Of a DNA stretch of 49,290 nucleotides, positions 30,043 through 40,915 are shown piece by piece; positions within the stretch are counted from its first letter, which is position 1, and every line of letters starts with the position of its first letter. The position numbers and the translations under genes were made by a program. A model generated the notes under the pieces. That model did not search any database. It had not been told where the DNA came from and worked only from the letters and a program-made list of their open reading frames with translations. Source of the DNA: Prorocentrum cordatum (Eukaryota > Sar > Dinophyceae > Prorocentrales > Prorocentraceae); the NCBI GenBank assembly GCA_963575745.1, contig CAUYUJ010021158.1, forward strand, positions 77,501 through 126,790, written 5' to 3'.

Positions 30043-31054
30043 CAGCGGCTTTTGGCTGCGCCCCCCCCTGCCCAACAGCGCCATCGCATTGCGCCGGCCG
30101 CAGCAGCGCGTCTGCCCTTTGACCTGCCCAGGGAACAGCGGCCCTTCTGCGTCGCCGACCCGGCCATGGTTCTACAAGGACGCCCTGGCACGCCGTCAGC
30201 ACGCTGCCAGCGAACGGTGCGGCTTAGCAGCTCTACACCTGCCAGCCATCGGTTCGCCCTGGCGTCGAAGGTATCCGACTTCTGCACGGGCAGCGTGGCA
30301 GGTGTTGAGTGGGTGCGGCTGTCCGCCATACACGTGGTGATTGGCTTCGTCAAAGTGAACGGCCCTGCATCGAGTGGTTCAGCCTTCTGCGGTTCGAATT
30401 CGTTTCGCTCTTCTCGGCGCAGCCACAGCCCCAGCCCTCGTCAGTGCAATTGCATCGTTGTGCCCCCGCACTGCGTGAGTCGGATGCGATGTAAGCGCGC
30501 TGGCTACCGGCTGGTGGTTGCTCAGCCTCGTGAGCGCACACCAGTGGTCTGCCTCTTACTGGATGGTGCTCGGACACCCTTCATTGACGCTTGTGTTCAG
30601 CGGCTTTTGGCTGCGCCCCCCCCCTGATTATCGCCGACCGGGCCATGGTTCTACTGCGCGGACGTCTTGGCCCGCCGTCAGCACGCTGCCAGCGAACGGT
30701 ACGGCCCAGCAGCCCTGCAGCTGCCAGCCATCGGTTCGCCCCGGCGTCGGAGGTATTCGGCTTCTGCACTGGCAGCGTGGCAGGTGTTGAGTGGGTGCGG
30801 CTGTCCGCCGCGCACCTGGTGATTGGCTTCGTCAAAGTGAGCGGCCCTGCATTGAGTGGTTCAGCCTTCTGCAGTTCGAGTTCGTTTCGCTCTTTTCGGC
30901 GCAGCCACAGCCACCAGCCCTTGTCAGTACATTGCGTCGTTGTGCCCCCGAACAGCGTGATTCGAATACGATGTGAGCGCACAGGCTACCGGCTGGAGGT
31001 TGCTCAGCCTCGTGAGCGCACACCAGTGGTCTGCCTCTACTGGATGGCGCTCTG
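30043..31054. repeat. Pair of diverged direct repeats, core about 420 bp
   Basis: Unit 1 is about 30151-30569 and unit 2 about 30630-31054. Each is preceded by a GCGGCTTTTGGCTGCGCCCC head (near 30045 and 30600). Long shared phrases include CGTGGCAGGTGTTGAGTGG and CAGCCTCGTGAGCGCACACC. A plus-strand frame is open in both units and gives similar peptides (FCTGSVAGVEWVRLSA in each), but I cannot assign it. It may be duplicated non-coding DNA upstream of gene copy A. Confidence 0.75.
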
Positions 31055-31632
31055 ACGCGGATCAGCCACACCTCAGCTTCAGTGATCCTTGGTGAGTCGG
31101 GTCTCCCTCGCCGCACCATCGATGCTCGTGGAGCTGCAGTGAGTCTGAGTTAGTTGCTCTCGCTCGCGCTCGCCCCCTTTTTTCCGAGGTCCTGGGCGGC
31201 CTGGCTCTGTGTGCACACACGCGGGTTCTGCCTGGTCTTTGGCCACTCGGACTCGCGTTCTGCCCGTGGCCTTTACAGTGCCTTGCTGTCCGTCTTGGCC
31301 TCGCTTCCGATTACGGTTCGATTGGAGCTTGGCGCCGCAAGGGCGACTTCTCCCCTCCGTTCCGTTGCCGGTTGCCGCGCCTTTTGCTTCCGCGCCAGCC
31401 AGGCTGTTTGGGCCGGTCACCAGCAGACGCTGAATTGCGTCTCAATGAGGGGCATCTTGTCCCTGGCATGTGCATGCGCCACTGCGTGTGTTGTCCGCTG
31501 GAGTCTGCGGCAATCTCGCGCCAATTATCTACGTGCCGCGCCCCGGACGTTGTGCCCGCTCCATGTCCCTCGCCTTGGAGCCGCGAACCAAAAAACGTCT
31601 CCTCACCAGCTCAGTGGCCCTGCGCCTTGCAG
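31055..31632 (+). other. Region before gene copy A
   Basis: No recognised protein. The frame of copy A is open from 31372, but its sequence only becomes protein-like after the CTTGCAG at 31626-31632, which could be a splice acceptor. Earlier exons or the promoter may lie here. Confidence 0.35.
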
Positions 31633-33173
31633 GACCGAGGCCTCGCGCTGAAGCGGATCGCCTGGATCGACGGGCGGGCGTCCCTGGAAACCCCGTGCGG
31701 CGGGGCCCCCGAGATCAGGGGCGAGCTCGCGAGGAAGGACAACGTCGCCATCGGGGTGCGGATCACCGAGCTCCACCCGGACAGCGACTGCCGCGACCTG
31801 GGCCGCTTCGACCTGAGGCGCAGCCTGGGGGCCGGTGAGGGTAAGGAGCTCCTCCTCCTCGACCGGCCGTCCAGATGCCGCATCAGCATGAAAGGGGAAG
31901 GAGGGTCGCAGGATGCCAAAAACGTCTTGGTCTCGGTGCAGGGCCCCAGGGTCGACCAGGTCGCAGAAGTCACGATCTGGCGGCCGCCCGCCCTCGGGGG
32001 CAACGTTCCGCAGCGGGAATGCGAGGCCCTGAGGGTCCCCCTGGGCACCAAATATCCATCGAACAGGTGCATAGTGTCCTACAACCATGGGAAGCGCGGC
32101 CCGTTCCACGAGGGCACTTCACAGGCCGCGCGACCGGAGAGCTACAGCGACCCTTATTGCAGGGTTGACCAGGCCCCATCGCAGGTGCAATTCAGGAGGC
32201 AGGCAAGTGCCATCAGCGACATCCATCGTCTGAACCAGAGCCCCGAATACCTCTTCGGGATCCCGCTCGACAGCGTCACCTACCTGTTGGCCTTCCGCAA
32301 TGCGTCCAAGGACGACGAGGCCGCCGCCAACGACGCTATCAGGATAGGCAGGGTTGGCCACTACCTGAGGGCAAGAGCTTCCGCCGCGCTCGACGCCCCC
32401 GTCCCAGATGCCGACGTCGAAGCCCTACGCGCGGTCGCCGAGCTTCAGTTTCCGACGCCCCCAACCCTGGAGGTCTCCCCGTTCGCCGACGGGGAGGTGG
32501 GCTCAACCGTGGGCTATGTCTTCCAATGGGCCAAAGCGAGACTCTCCCCGGAAACCTTGGAGCAAGGGGCAGACAGACGCGGTCTCAACCCGGACGCCAG
32601 ACGCGCGCTGCGGGCAACCCTGGCTCACCACGCCACCGTCGTCCACGGCCCGCCCGGCACAGGTAAGACCAAGCTGTCCACCGCCGCGCTCGACATCTGG
32701 GAGGGTGCCCTCAGAAGCGGGCAAGCAGTCGCACTGGCAGCCGGATCGAACGCCGCAGCAGACCAGCCCGCGCTCGCCATGGCAGCGGCGCGCCGCCTGA
32801 AACAGCTAGACCTCGAGACCTGTTTCCCAGACCGGTTCGTTCGGCTCGCCAGGAAGGAGAGGGTAGACGAAGAGCTTGTCCGCCTAACCCCGGAAGGGCA
32901 CTTCCTGAACGCCACGGGCCGCTTCCACTTCTCTGAGGGCACCGCTCAGGACTTCGCGCAATTCCGCACTGCCCTTATCAACGTGGCAAAAGTGATCGTA
33001 TCCATTCACGAGGCGGCAGAGGCACTCGGCGGGTGCCCCAACCAGCTCGCGCTCCTGGTCATCGACGAGGCGGGCCAGACCACCGAGCTTCACTCCAGCG
33101 TGTCCCTGGTTAACCTGGTGCGCAGCGGTGGCCGCCTGGTACTTGTGGGGGATCCCGAGCAGCTACCCCCGCA
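31633..33173 (+). CDS. Copy A segment 1: N-terminal domain and helicase motifs I-III
   Basis: About 513 codons in one frame. The first 330 residues are an unassigned N-terminal domain (for example YLFGIPLDSVTYLLAFRN at about 32250). The helicase begins at LNPDARRALRATLAHHATVV: Walker A GPPGTGKT at 32647-32670, a motif Ia-like AAGSNAAAD, Walker B DEAGQ at 33064-33078, and motif III GDPEQLPP at 33148-33171. DEAGQ with GDPxQLPP is characteristic of the Upf1-like (NAM7/Dna2-type AAA_11/AAA_12) group, which moves 5'-3' on RNA or DNA. At 33172-33175 the frame continues to a false stop at 33187-33189. One missing base there restores VISKLAADLGL. Confidence 0.75.
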
Positions 33174-34155
33174 GTCATTTCCAAGCTAGCTGCCGACCTG
33201 GGCCTCTGCGTCATTATCTTGGACCGCCTCCTCCGCGCCCTGCGGGGACAGGACTCGGTCGTCATTCAGCTCACCGTGTGCTACAGGATGCACCCTCAGA
33301 TCCTCGCCTGGCCGAACCTGGGTCTTCTACAACAGCTGCGTGGCCAGCGGGCTCTCCAAGCCCCTCGTCGACCGCCCCCTGGTCGAAGGCCTTCCCTGGC
33401 GCGCAATCAGACCCTGGGGCAGCGACAGACTAGGAGCTGGCAGAGCTCACGGGCTCGGACAAAGACGACCTTGAAAAGACCCTCGCTCCGCTGCACCCCA
33501 CCTCCGCAGACCCTGGCGACATGCGCCGGTTCCTGCTGATCGACGACCCCTCCCTGGAAGTCGCGTCCGGCATGCGCGCCGGCTACGCGAACCTGCCCGA
33601 GGCGGCCCTGGCAGTGTGCGTCGTCCGCGCCCTCCTGCCCGCCCTGGACAATGGGGCATCGGTGCGCCTGGTCGTTGGGCACCGCCTGCAGACAGCGATT
33701 CTGGAGGACGGGTGGCCGCAAAGCCCTAACAACATCACGGGGGTCATTCGCCGCTCCCGTGGCGGGAAAGGCAAGAGTAAGGGCGGCAAGCGCGAAGGAG
33801 ACGAAGATAATGGGGCCGACCGCAGCCGCTCCCCCGCGCCGAGCGCTGGGTCGACTGAGGTTGAAGACCGACCTGTCGACGCCCTCGGCTGGGGGCGGGT
33901 CTTCGACCAACGCGATTGCCAGCGGACCGGCATCGGTCTGTGTTTCCCTGGGATCCGACGTATCGCCCACCAGCACCTCAGGAAGGGCACCCTCGAGCTC
34001 GCCACGATCGACTCTGGCCAGGGTGGCAGGGCGGACATCGTGATCTTCCTCGCCTCCAGGTCCAGCGGGGCCCGCAACTGGGGCATCATCGACGACGCCA
34101 ACCGGGTCAATGTTGCGATTACCAGGGGCACCCGCTTCGTCATAGTGATTGGTGA
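33174..34155 (+). CDS. Copy A segment 2: helicase motifs IV-VI, three frames
   Basis: Frame one (33174-33317) gives VISKLAADLGLCVIILDRLL and motif IV YRMHP at 33282-33296. Frame two (33319-33431) gives VFYNSCVASGLSKPLVDRPL and LPWRAIRPWG. Frame three (33433-34155) gives ELAELTGSDKDDLEKTL, a Lys/Gly/Arg-rich insertion near 33760-33860, motif V TIDSGQGGRADIVIFL from 34004 and motif VI NRVNVAITRG at 34100-34129. Together these complete a canonical superfamily-1 core. The frame offsets are single-base and partly compensating, as expected from small indels rather than large introns. Confidence 0.7.
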
Positions 34156-34159
34156 CGGG

Positions 34160-36012
34160 CGGATATGTTCGCAAGCGCCGCCTCATCTAGACTTCGGGTG
34201 CTGTCGGAGTACGGAAGGCTCACCAACCTCTGGGTCAGGTTCCAGAAGAATCGCACACCAGGCAACAGACAGCCCCTGGTACCAGACGCGAGCTTCGACC
34301 CGGTCAGAGATCTTGCGACCTGGGTCGCCGCTCCCGTCTCTTGGTCAGGCAACGCCGACGGGGGCGACGCGACAAAGGATATCGACGGCGCCATCAAGCG
34401 GGCCCGTGAGTCCCTGGCCAACAGCTTCGCCGACAGAGTCGAAGCGCCACTCGTGTCGGACTTCAACTGGGAAGCCCTGGGGAGGTCCATCCAGGACACC
34501 GTGGAGAACCTCCTCTCGGCCCCCGCGTTCGTAGCGGTCCTCTACTTAGTCTCTGGGCTCCACCCTCGCGAGTTTTCCCTGGCGGATACCCCGGGGGATT
34601 TTGGCAGACTTGACTGGAGGGCGTGGTCCCACCTCGGCTTTCTCTACGACATGGCCGTCGGCTTGGGCGCCAGCAGCCTGGTCTACAACATGTTCTGGGC
34701 ATGCCTGGTGTGGGTGCTGGGCCTCGGTGCCCCCTGGGGCGGCAGCGCGCTCGCAATGGCGCCCGACTCCCTCCCGCCTCACCCGCCGGGGAAGGGGCGC
34801 GGCGCTCGCCCGCGCGCAGGGCGCCACTGCACGCCGGAAGGGCTACTCCGGCAAGTCCCCCAGGCGTGGGGCGCGTCCACCCTCAACTGTTGCCGCCACA
34901 AGGCGCGCCCTGGCATGGGCGCCCTGGCTCTCCTGCTACGTGCTGGACACAGCGACCTAGAGCTACGCGACAGGCTGAAGGGCCCGGACGGCTGCCCCCT
35001 GGACACCCGGAAGGCCCGCGCGCTACTGGTCATTATGATGCTCATGCTAAGAGAGCCCAGGGCCTTCCTTTGGCCCTTCCCGAACGCCGAAGGCGCGGGC
35101 GACGTCATCGAGGCCGTGCTCGGCCCGTTGTTGCCCCGGCAGGATGCCCGCCTGGAATTTCGACAGAAGTTTGCAGCGGCATGGGGCCTCATGCTGGACG
35201 ACTTCGTCGACCTCCACGGGAAAATCGAGGACGCGCTTTCTCGAGTCTCGAGGCTGGTGACGAACGCACACCACCGCGACGCAGCAAAAAAGGCTGGGTG
35301 TCCCCAGACCTGGAAGGACATGGAGAACGCCGACTTCAAGCTCAAGTCCCCGATGCTCGTCCTGGAGGAGATCGTCCCCGCGGCCAGCCTCGCCCCCCTC
35401 GCGTCTTACAAGTGCTCCATTTGCGTATTCCCTCCTTCCTCTCCTGCCTCCTTCCTCTCCTGCCTCCCCCCCCGTTTCCCTCGTTCTCTACCGTACGCAC
35501 TTGGCGTATTGGTGGCTTCTCAGGTTTGTGTTTTGGGAGGGCCGACCTTTCAAGGCGCTTCATCATCATCCATTTGCGCCCCCCACGCCGCCTTGGCCGT
35601 GTTCGACGCGGGCCTGGGGGAAAACAAGGCCGACGCCGCTTTGGGGTGCTTTGGGGGAGGTGCAGCACTCTCCAAGACCGACCTGGCGTCTCCCACGCCA
35701 GCAGCCCCCGTGCCGGGCACGGGGTTGGTCCCTCCCACCATCGCTGACGACAGGCTACGCGGAGACCAGAAGAACGCCTTCTTCACCTACGACCGCTGCC
35801 TGATCGCCGAGCCGAAACACGCAGATGGGACCTGGGAGGGCGACGCAGTCAGGGGCCTCCTGGCCAGCAACAGGCCACAGGCGTATTTGGGCGGGCAGAA
35901 CTTCAGATGGCTATGCGAGACCTGTTTGGTGGCCACCCTCAACATCCAGTGCGTCCCAAGCCCGGAGGGTCCGACCGTCGCAGCCAGGGTGTCCGACTAC
36001 ACGGCGTGGTGA
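34160..36012 (+). CDS. Copy A segment 3: post-helicase region and first Cys pairs
   Basis: Joins segment 2 by a two-base shift near 34153 to give DGRMFASAASSRLRVLSEYG, which matches DGRMVASLTNSKLRLLSYYG in copy B. Helical sequence follows, with a hydrophobic patch (GASSLVYNMFWACLVWVLGL, about 34660-34720), also conserved in B. The first C-x2-C (CSIC, about 35412-35423) is followed by a pyrimidine-rich stretch (35425-35560) that may be an intron. Then TYDRC, where B has KCDRC, and CETC near 35917. The frame ends with a TGA at 36010-36012. No named domain fits; zinc binding is inferred from the spaced Cys pairs. Confidence 0.6.
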
Positions 36013-36055
36013 AACGGCCGGGAGAACGGCCCTATCGCGTGACCCTGCCGCCGGG

Positions 36056-36789
36056 GGCGCCAGGACATTGAGTGACCTCCTCATGACCTCGTCCGGACCG
36101 CACCTCCCGCAGCTTGCGAACACTACGATTCCAGCGAAGAGGATCTCGGACGGACGGTTCGGAAACGACGCCCCCCAAACAGGCTCCTACTCCGCCGAGT
36201 GCGACACCTGCCCTCCCTCCGGGCCTCTGCTGGTCTGGAAGGTGGATTCGCCAGCGCTCGGTTGCTTCATCTGGAAGGCCGAGGCCGAGGCTGCGGGCCA
36301 CGGGCGAACGGGTCTCCCCAGCTGGGGCCAGTGGCCCCTCTCTTGGGTCCAGCGCAGGTGGAACGCCACGTGGTGTCGCCGGAGGTGCCTGGTGTATATC
36401 TGGAACATCGCCCCAGCAACCCTGGGCCACATCATGGACTGCGACTCTGGGGAGATTTCCCCACGACAGCCGACTGCCCGCCAGTGCCGCGCAGCTCAGG
36501 CGGATTTCGGCGAATCTGCTCCAGACCTGGCCGCCCTCCTCGCACCAGCGATAGCGGACGCGAGCGCCCCCGACTCCTGCGCCCGCGGCAACCTCCCGGA
36601 GGGCCCGCAGACGAGCGGAGGAGGGAGCAGCGGCAGCGGATTCCAGAGCGGTCCGAGCAGGCGCACGGTCCCCGAGGTCCTGGACCTTCTCCCAGACCTA
36701 CCCCCACCAGCGGCCCCACGGCTAAGTCGAAGACACGTCGCAGCGCTAGCCCTCGAAGAGGGAGGCGAGCCCAAGCACGCAACAAGCTA
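36056..36789 (+). CDS. Copy A segment 4: further Cys pairs and Pro/Ser-rich linker
   Basis: Begins in a new frame (GGARTLSDLLMTSSGPHLPQ) and carries CDTC (about 36209-36220) and WCRRRC where B has MCRRC. It is followed by YIWNIAPATLGHIMD, which aligns with HAWDVEPSVVDGLLD in B. The remainder is Gly/Ser/Pro-rich and probably disordered. The frame stops at 36787-36789. Confidence 0.55.
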
Positions 36790-36825
36790 AGGGCAGATCA
36801 CCATGGCCTGGTCGCCTAGCCGCGG

Positions 36826-38030
36826 AACTACCACCCAACGCCGGACGACAGGTGGAGGGGCTTCGTCAAGGAGTGCGGCGCCGACGTTCCAGCTCCGAGC
36901 GATCTGGAGACCTCGTGGCCGGCGCGCCGGCTGGCCCCCTGTCTGAGCAAGGTGCACGGCCCGGAGGTCTCGAAGGGCGGCCACCCCAACAGCGCCACCT
37001 GGGAAAGCAAGAGGTTGGCTGCGGCCAGAGTGGTAGGACACTTGCTACGCAGTTCCAGGCACAAGGGCGCCTGGACAACCCACCACCACAGCGTTGCATC
37101 CAGCAGAGGGCCGAACCCTTTCCGCCATGACCTCACCGTCCTCGCCAGCTTCGTCGCCTGCCTGGACTCTGGTGCCCTCGCAGGTTCTTCCATCACTACC
37201 CTGGCAGAACAGGACCTCTCGGCCTCCTACATCGACGAAGCGTGCGCACCCCCTCCAGGGGAAACCACGAGGGCCTGGCTACAGCCGAAGCCAGTTGAAG
37301 CAGCTTCAGCAGCGTGCGCAGCCACCCCGGCCATCGGTGCCCCAGCCTACGGCGACGCCAGCGACGCTGGGCCCCCCGCGTCGCAGGCTGACCGCGACCT
37401 CCTGACTTCAGACCGCGAGGCGGCAGAGGCCTCTCCCGAAGACGAAGTACCCTGCTCCCCGACGAGCCCAGCGCCCTCCGCTAAGGCAGTCCTCGACGGG
37501 ATCGACTACGACGAGGACGGGGGCGCCGACGCCCCCTCGGCATCCTCGCCGCTCCCCGGTGGGGAAACAGACGACTCGGTCGGCCTCGAGGGCGACCTGC
37601 TCTCACCCTCGCCCGAGACTGCAGGCGAAACGGCCAGCGCTAGCGCCCCTGACGACCCCTTGGGGGTGTTCGGAAAGGACGCGGACGGTTCAGGCCGGCC
37701 CGAGCAGGGCCGAGCAATGGGCAGTACTAGCGCCAGCCCACCGCCCAAGGGTGGACACGACCCCCCGCGCAGGCAAACTTCCCCCGCTTAGGCAGCCAGC
37801 TCCAGGCAGCCGCTCGCCAACCCCCGCAACTGGGCGGCAAAGCGGGTCTTCGACGACCTGGTCGACCCCTTTGACGGTGAGCGCATGTGCAAAGAGCTGC
37901 TGGGCAAGGTCGACCTCGACAGGGTCGGGGAGGCTCCAGCAGCCAAGATCTCGCGCCTCCCAAAAACCTGGATAGGTGGGTTCAGCAGCATCTGGCACGC
38001 CTACGCCCGCAAGACCCAGCAGGGGCCAAC
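36826..38030 (+). CDS. Copy A segment 5: conserved RLAAARVV block and acidic linker
   Basis: Reads YHPTPDDRWRGFVKECGAD, then WESKRLAAARVVGHLL and GPNPFRHDLTVLASFVA. Both of the latter are matched in B (WQGERLAAARVVAHL; GPSPFRHTLDALVGF). An acidic, Ser/Pro-rich stretch (37380-37780) follows. An in-frame TAG at 37789-37791 interrupts otherwise continuous sequence, which resumes as NPRNWAAKRVFDDLVDPFDG and SRLPKTWIGGFSSIWHAYARK to about 38030. Confidence 0.55.
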
Positions 38031-38346
38031 GGCGCGAAGAGTGACCCCGCTCGGAACCTTGAATCCACCTGCCGCAGATTCCTCGACGCCTGGAAACGCT
38101 GCGGATACGATGCCTACGAGATGGACCGCGTTCATGAGCTCCAGGTCAGATGGGACCGTGAGCGCAACAAGTGGTCAGGAAACCAGGACAGAAGCGTCCC
38201 TCAGCACAAGGAGCACGCGACAAGCTCCCGGCACCTGGTCCTGGTCGCAAGCCTGGGACGGCGATGACTGGCAGGCTGGGACCAAGCGTGCTGGCGACGA
38301 CAGCAGCGACGGGAGAGGGGGCAAGCGCTCTCGCACGTGGCGTTGA
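38031..38346 (+). CDS. Copy A segment 6: C-terminal end
   Basis: In a frame shifted from segment 5 it reads NLESTCRRFLDAWKRCGYDA and RVHELQVRWDRERNKWSG (about 38059-38175), matching the position and helical pattern of EPESCLRVLKEWIRHDC in copy B. The true stop is unclear. One frame ends at 38344-38346 with a basic tail (GKRSRTWR). Confidence 0.45.
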
Positions 38347-39986
38347 GGCCGCGGCCTCTGCGCACCGATGGCCCCCGCCACCCCCCCTTCCGGACCCGCG
38401 TGCGCCCTGCCCGCGCTGCCCAGCCGCCTCGCGGTCGCGCTGAACACAGTCCACCTGCGGCTCGCGTCCGCCGCTTAACCGCAGGCGGCAGTGGAGCACG
38501 CGCCCCCGACGCATGGGCCCCGACGCCCATCGGGCACCCCTGGGCGCCTGCAGACCTCCCCAAGCGGTGCAGGACCCGTCAGTACAGCAGGGTTCTCCGT
38601 GGTTGCGCCTCCGACTCTCCGGCTGAAACAGGGCCCGTTAGGCCAGATTGGAACGTGGTTCGATATTCTCGGTCTGTCCATCTGGATCAGGGCCCGTTAG
38701 GCCAGAGAAAGTTTCGCTGCCTCGCTCTCGCATTATGTTACCAATTGTCAAGCAGTGGCCGTTCGCCACCCCTGGTATGGTTCAGGATCACGAAGTGCTA
38801 GCGGCCTGGGGCGAGGCCCCTCGCCGCAGGCACCCCTTTGTTTCACGCTAGACGCAATGCGCCGTGCATCATGGTGGTTGTTGCCGGACTCGCAGGCAGT
38901 GCTACTTCCTTGTCGTGCCCCATCCTGCCTGGCCCCCGCTGCTCCCCGCCCTTGGGACTCGGGCAGCGGCCTGCTGACGATACTGGCTCGTGGACTGCTG
39001 CTGGGGCCGTGGCCCGCCTGTCCCCCGACGGCCTTCGGCTCGCTGTAGTTGTTTTCATTCTTGACGCGTCCCTCCCGCGCGCCCCCGGTCGCCCTCCCGT
39101 GCGGGGGTGGTGCCCCCCGCGGCTGGGCTTCCGGCTCCCTCGCCAGTTCGGTGGTGCCAATCCACGCCTACCCTGGCCCTTCTTCCGCGCAGTTCGCGGT
39201 TATCGCCTCCCTTGTGGGTGGTGGCTGCGGGCGCCTGTGGTTCAGCCTAGGCCCCTTCGCGGCTCTACCCCATGGCAGCTTCGACTTCCGGTGCCGCGTC
39301 TTCACTCATCAGCCGTCGGTCTCTCGGTGTGCCGACTGTGGGCTGCGCCCTCCCCCCGTCTTCCGGGGCCCTGGCGTGCTGCCCCGCTGGCGCCCTCCCC
39401 GGCACCCGCCCGCCAGGTCTCGGCTCGCTTGGGTCTCTCCGGGCTGCCCCCCGTGGTGTCTCCCGCGCCATTTTGGCTGCGCCGCAGCTTCCGCTGCCCA
39501 ATTCACCTGCATCCAATTCGGTTCGTGGCTGTAGGCATACCCGGCTCCGGCCACCCTGGTACTCTGCAGCAGTCTGGTTTCTCGGCTCTGGCCACCCAGG
39601 TACCTTTTCCTGCGTTGGAGGTGCCTATTTTGCATCTAATTTACCTGCAGCTTGCAGCCCCAGGCACCCTGGCAGTCAGACCCCCCCCGCAGCTAGGTGC
39701 ACGCGCTCACACTTCACTCGCAGTTGCAGCCCTTGGCCGCCGGCCACCCTGGTAGGCAGCCGCAGCCGCAGCTCGTTGCACGCGTGCATCCCTGGCAGTT
39801 CAGCTTCCCCGGCAGCCGCTGTCAGCCGCCTGCCCCCGCTCGCCGGCTTGGCCGCCGAGGTGCCGCGTGAGGCTTCGGCCCGTCGGCTTTAGGTTAATTT
39901 GTCTTTGCGTGTCCCGCTCTGACTTGACTCGCCGCTGTGCGCTCTCGCCTGCGGCCGTTGAAAAAAAAGCCCCCCCCGCCAGTCCC
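38347..39986. other. Spacer between copies A and B
   Basis: C/T-rich DNA with no recognisable protein. I found no helicase motifs I-IV here in any frame. The phrase CAGGGCCCGTTAGGCCAGA occurs twice, about 60 bases apart (near 38630 and 38689). It may be intergenic or a long intron of copy B. Confidence 0.5.
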
Positions 39987-40915
39987 CATCCACGGTCGGC
40001 GCCAGCCAAGGCGGCGAAGCAGACTTGGTCATCTTCCTCACTACGCGGTCCAACTCCAGCCACACGTGGGGATTCGTGGACAACCCTAACAGAGTTAACG
40101 TCGGGCTGACGCGTGCCGAGCGTGGGACCGTGATCATAGCGGACGGCCGCATGGTGGCTTCTTTGACCAATTCTAAGCTGCGTCTCCTCTCTTACTACGG
40201 GCGCCTCGCAGGCTTCTGGGTGCGGTTCCGCAACCGCCCCAGCCACAGCCTGGCAATCGCCTTGTGTTGCTCACCGACCCCGCCTTCGACCCTATCCATG
40301 GCCGCGCCTCCTGGGTGCCGGCTGGACCTGACACCCTCGCCGCCAGCGAAGCAGACGACGCCGGAGTCAAGATTGACCGGGCCTTGGCCAGAAGGCGGGA
40401 AGAGCGCGCCAAGAGTTTCAACGCGCAGTTCGACTTCCCCCCGGAGGATGGCCATCGCTGGGAAGACCTCGGCCGCCAGATGGAAGCGGCGTTGGAGGAC
40501 CTCCAGACCGACCCCGCGTTCCCCGTTGTCCTCTTCATGGTTGCGGGGCTCCGCCCCCGCAAGTGCAACGGCGAGGGCGTCCCCTCCGACCCCGCGCAGT
40601 TCGACGGGAAAGCCTGGGGCCTCTTGGGGTACCTGTATGACGTGGGGCTCGGGCTCGACGCTGGCAACCTGGTATGCAGCATGACTTGGGCCACCCTGGT
40701 CTGGTCCGTCGGCCTGGGCACCCCCAGGGGCACCCCCCCGGTGCCAGATCTCCCCCGACGAACTTCCCCCGCGGCCACAGGTCCAGGGGCGAATCGCCCG
40801 GCGACCCCAGAACAACGGTCGCTGCAGCCCCTCCAATTTCCAGCACCAAGTACCCCAAGCATGGTCCTCTGGGGCCAGGACCTGCCCGCGCCACCTTGTT
40901 TACCCTGACTTTGAC
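39987..40915 (+). CDS. Copy B segment 1: motifs V-VI and post-helicase region
   Basis: The frame containing 40025 runs through WGFVDNPNRVNVGLTRAERG and YYGRLAGFWVRFRNR. The frame changes near 40250 and continues as LLTDPAFDPIHGRASWVP, then FPVVLFMVAGLRPRKCNGEG and GLDAGNLVCSMTWATLVW, all paired with A (SFDPVRDLATWV; FVAVLYLVSGLHPREF; YNMFWACLVW). The end of this frame, after about 40740, no longer matches A and is probably out of frame. Confidence 0.6.

Larger units (their letters stand above)
31633..38346 (+). pseudogene. Gene copy A: Upf1-like helicase with long Cys-pair C-terminus
   Basis: One coding region of about 2,200 codons spread over several frames. Order: N-terminal domain (31633-32600), superfamily-1 helicase motifs I-VI (32647-34129), helical region, C-x2-C pairs (35410-36400), a conserved RLAAARVV segment (about 37012-37035), an acidic disordered linker (37380-37790) and a C-terminal helical domain (37800-38200). 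Frame changes are seen at about 33173, 33318, 33432, 34153, 36012-36058, 36790-36830 and 38030, and there is an in-frame TAG at 37789-37791. Copy B at 40-44 kb repeats the order and supports each join. I do not recognise the whole protein. The breaks suggest a pseudogene, but assembly indels or unannotated introns could explain some of them. Confidence 0.6.

Noticed and set aside
39465-39478. CCATTTTGGCT, an 11-base match to the dinoflagellate spliced-leader core
   Set aside because: A match this short is not unlikely in 49 kb on two strands, and the flanking bases do not extend it. The GAGCCATTTTGG words near 46723-46760 belong to the CTTGGG repeat.
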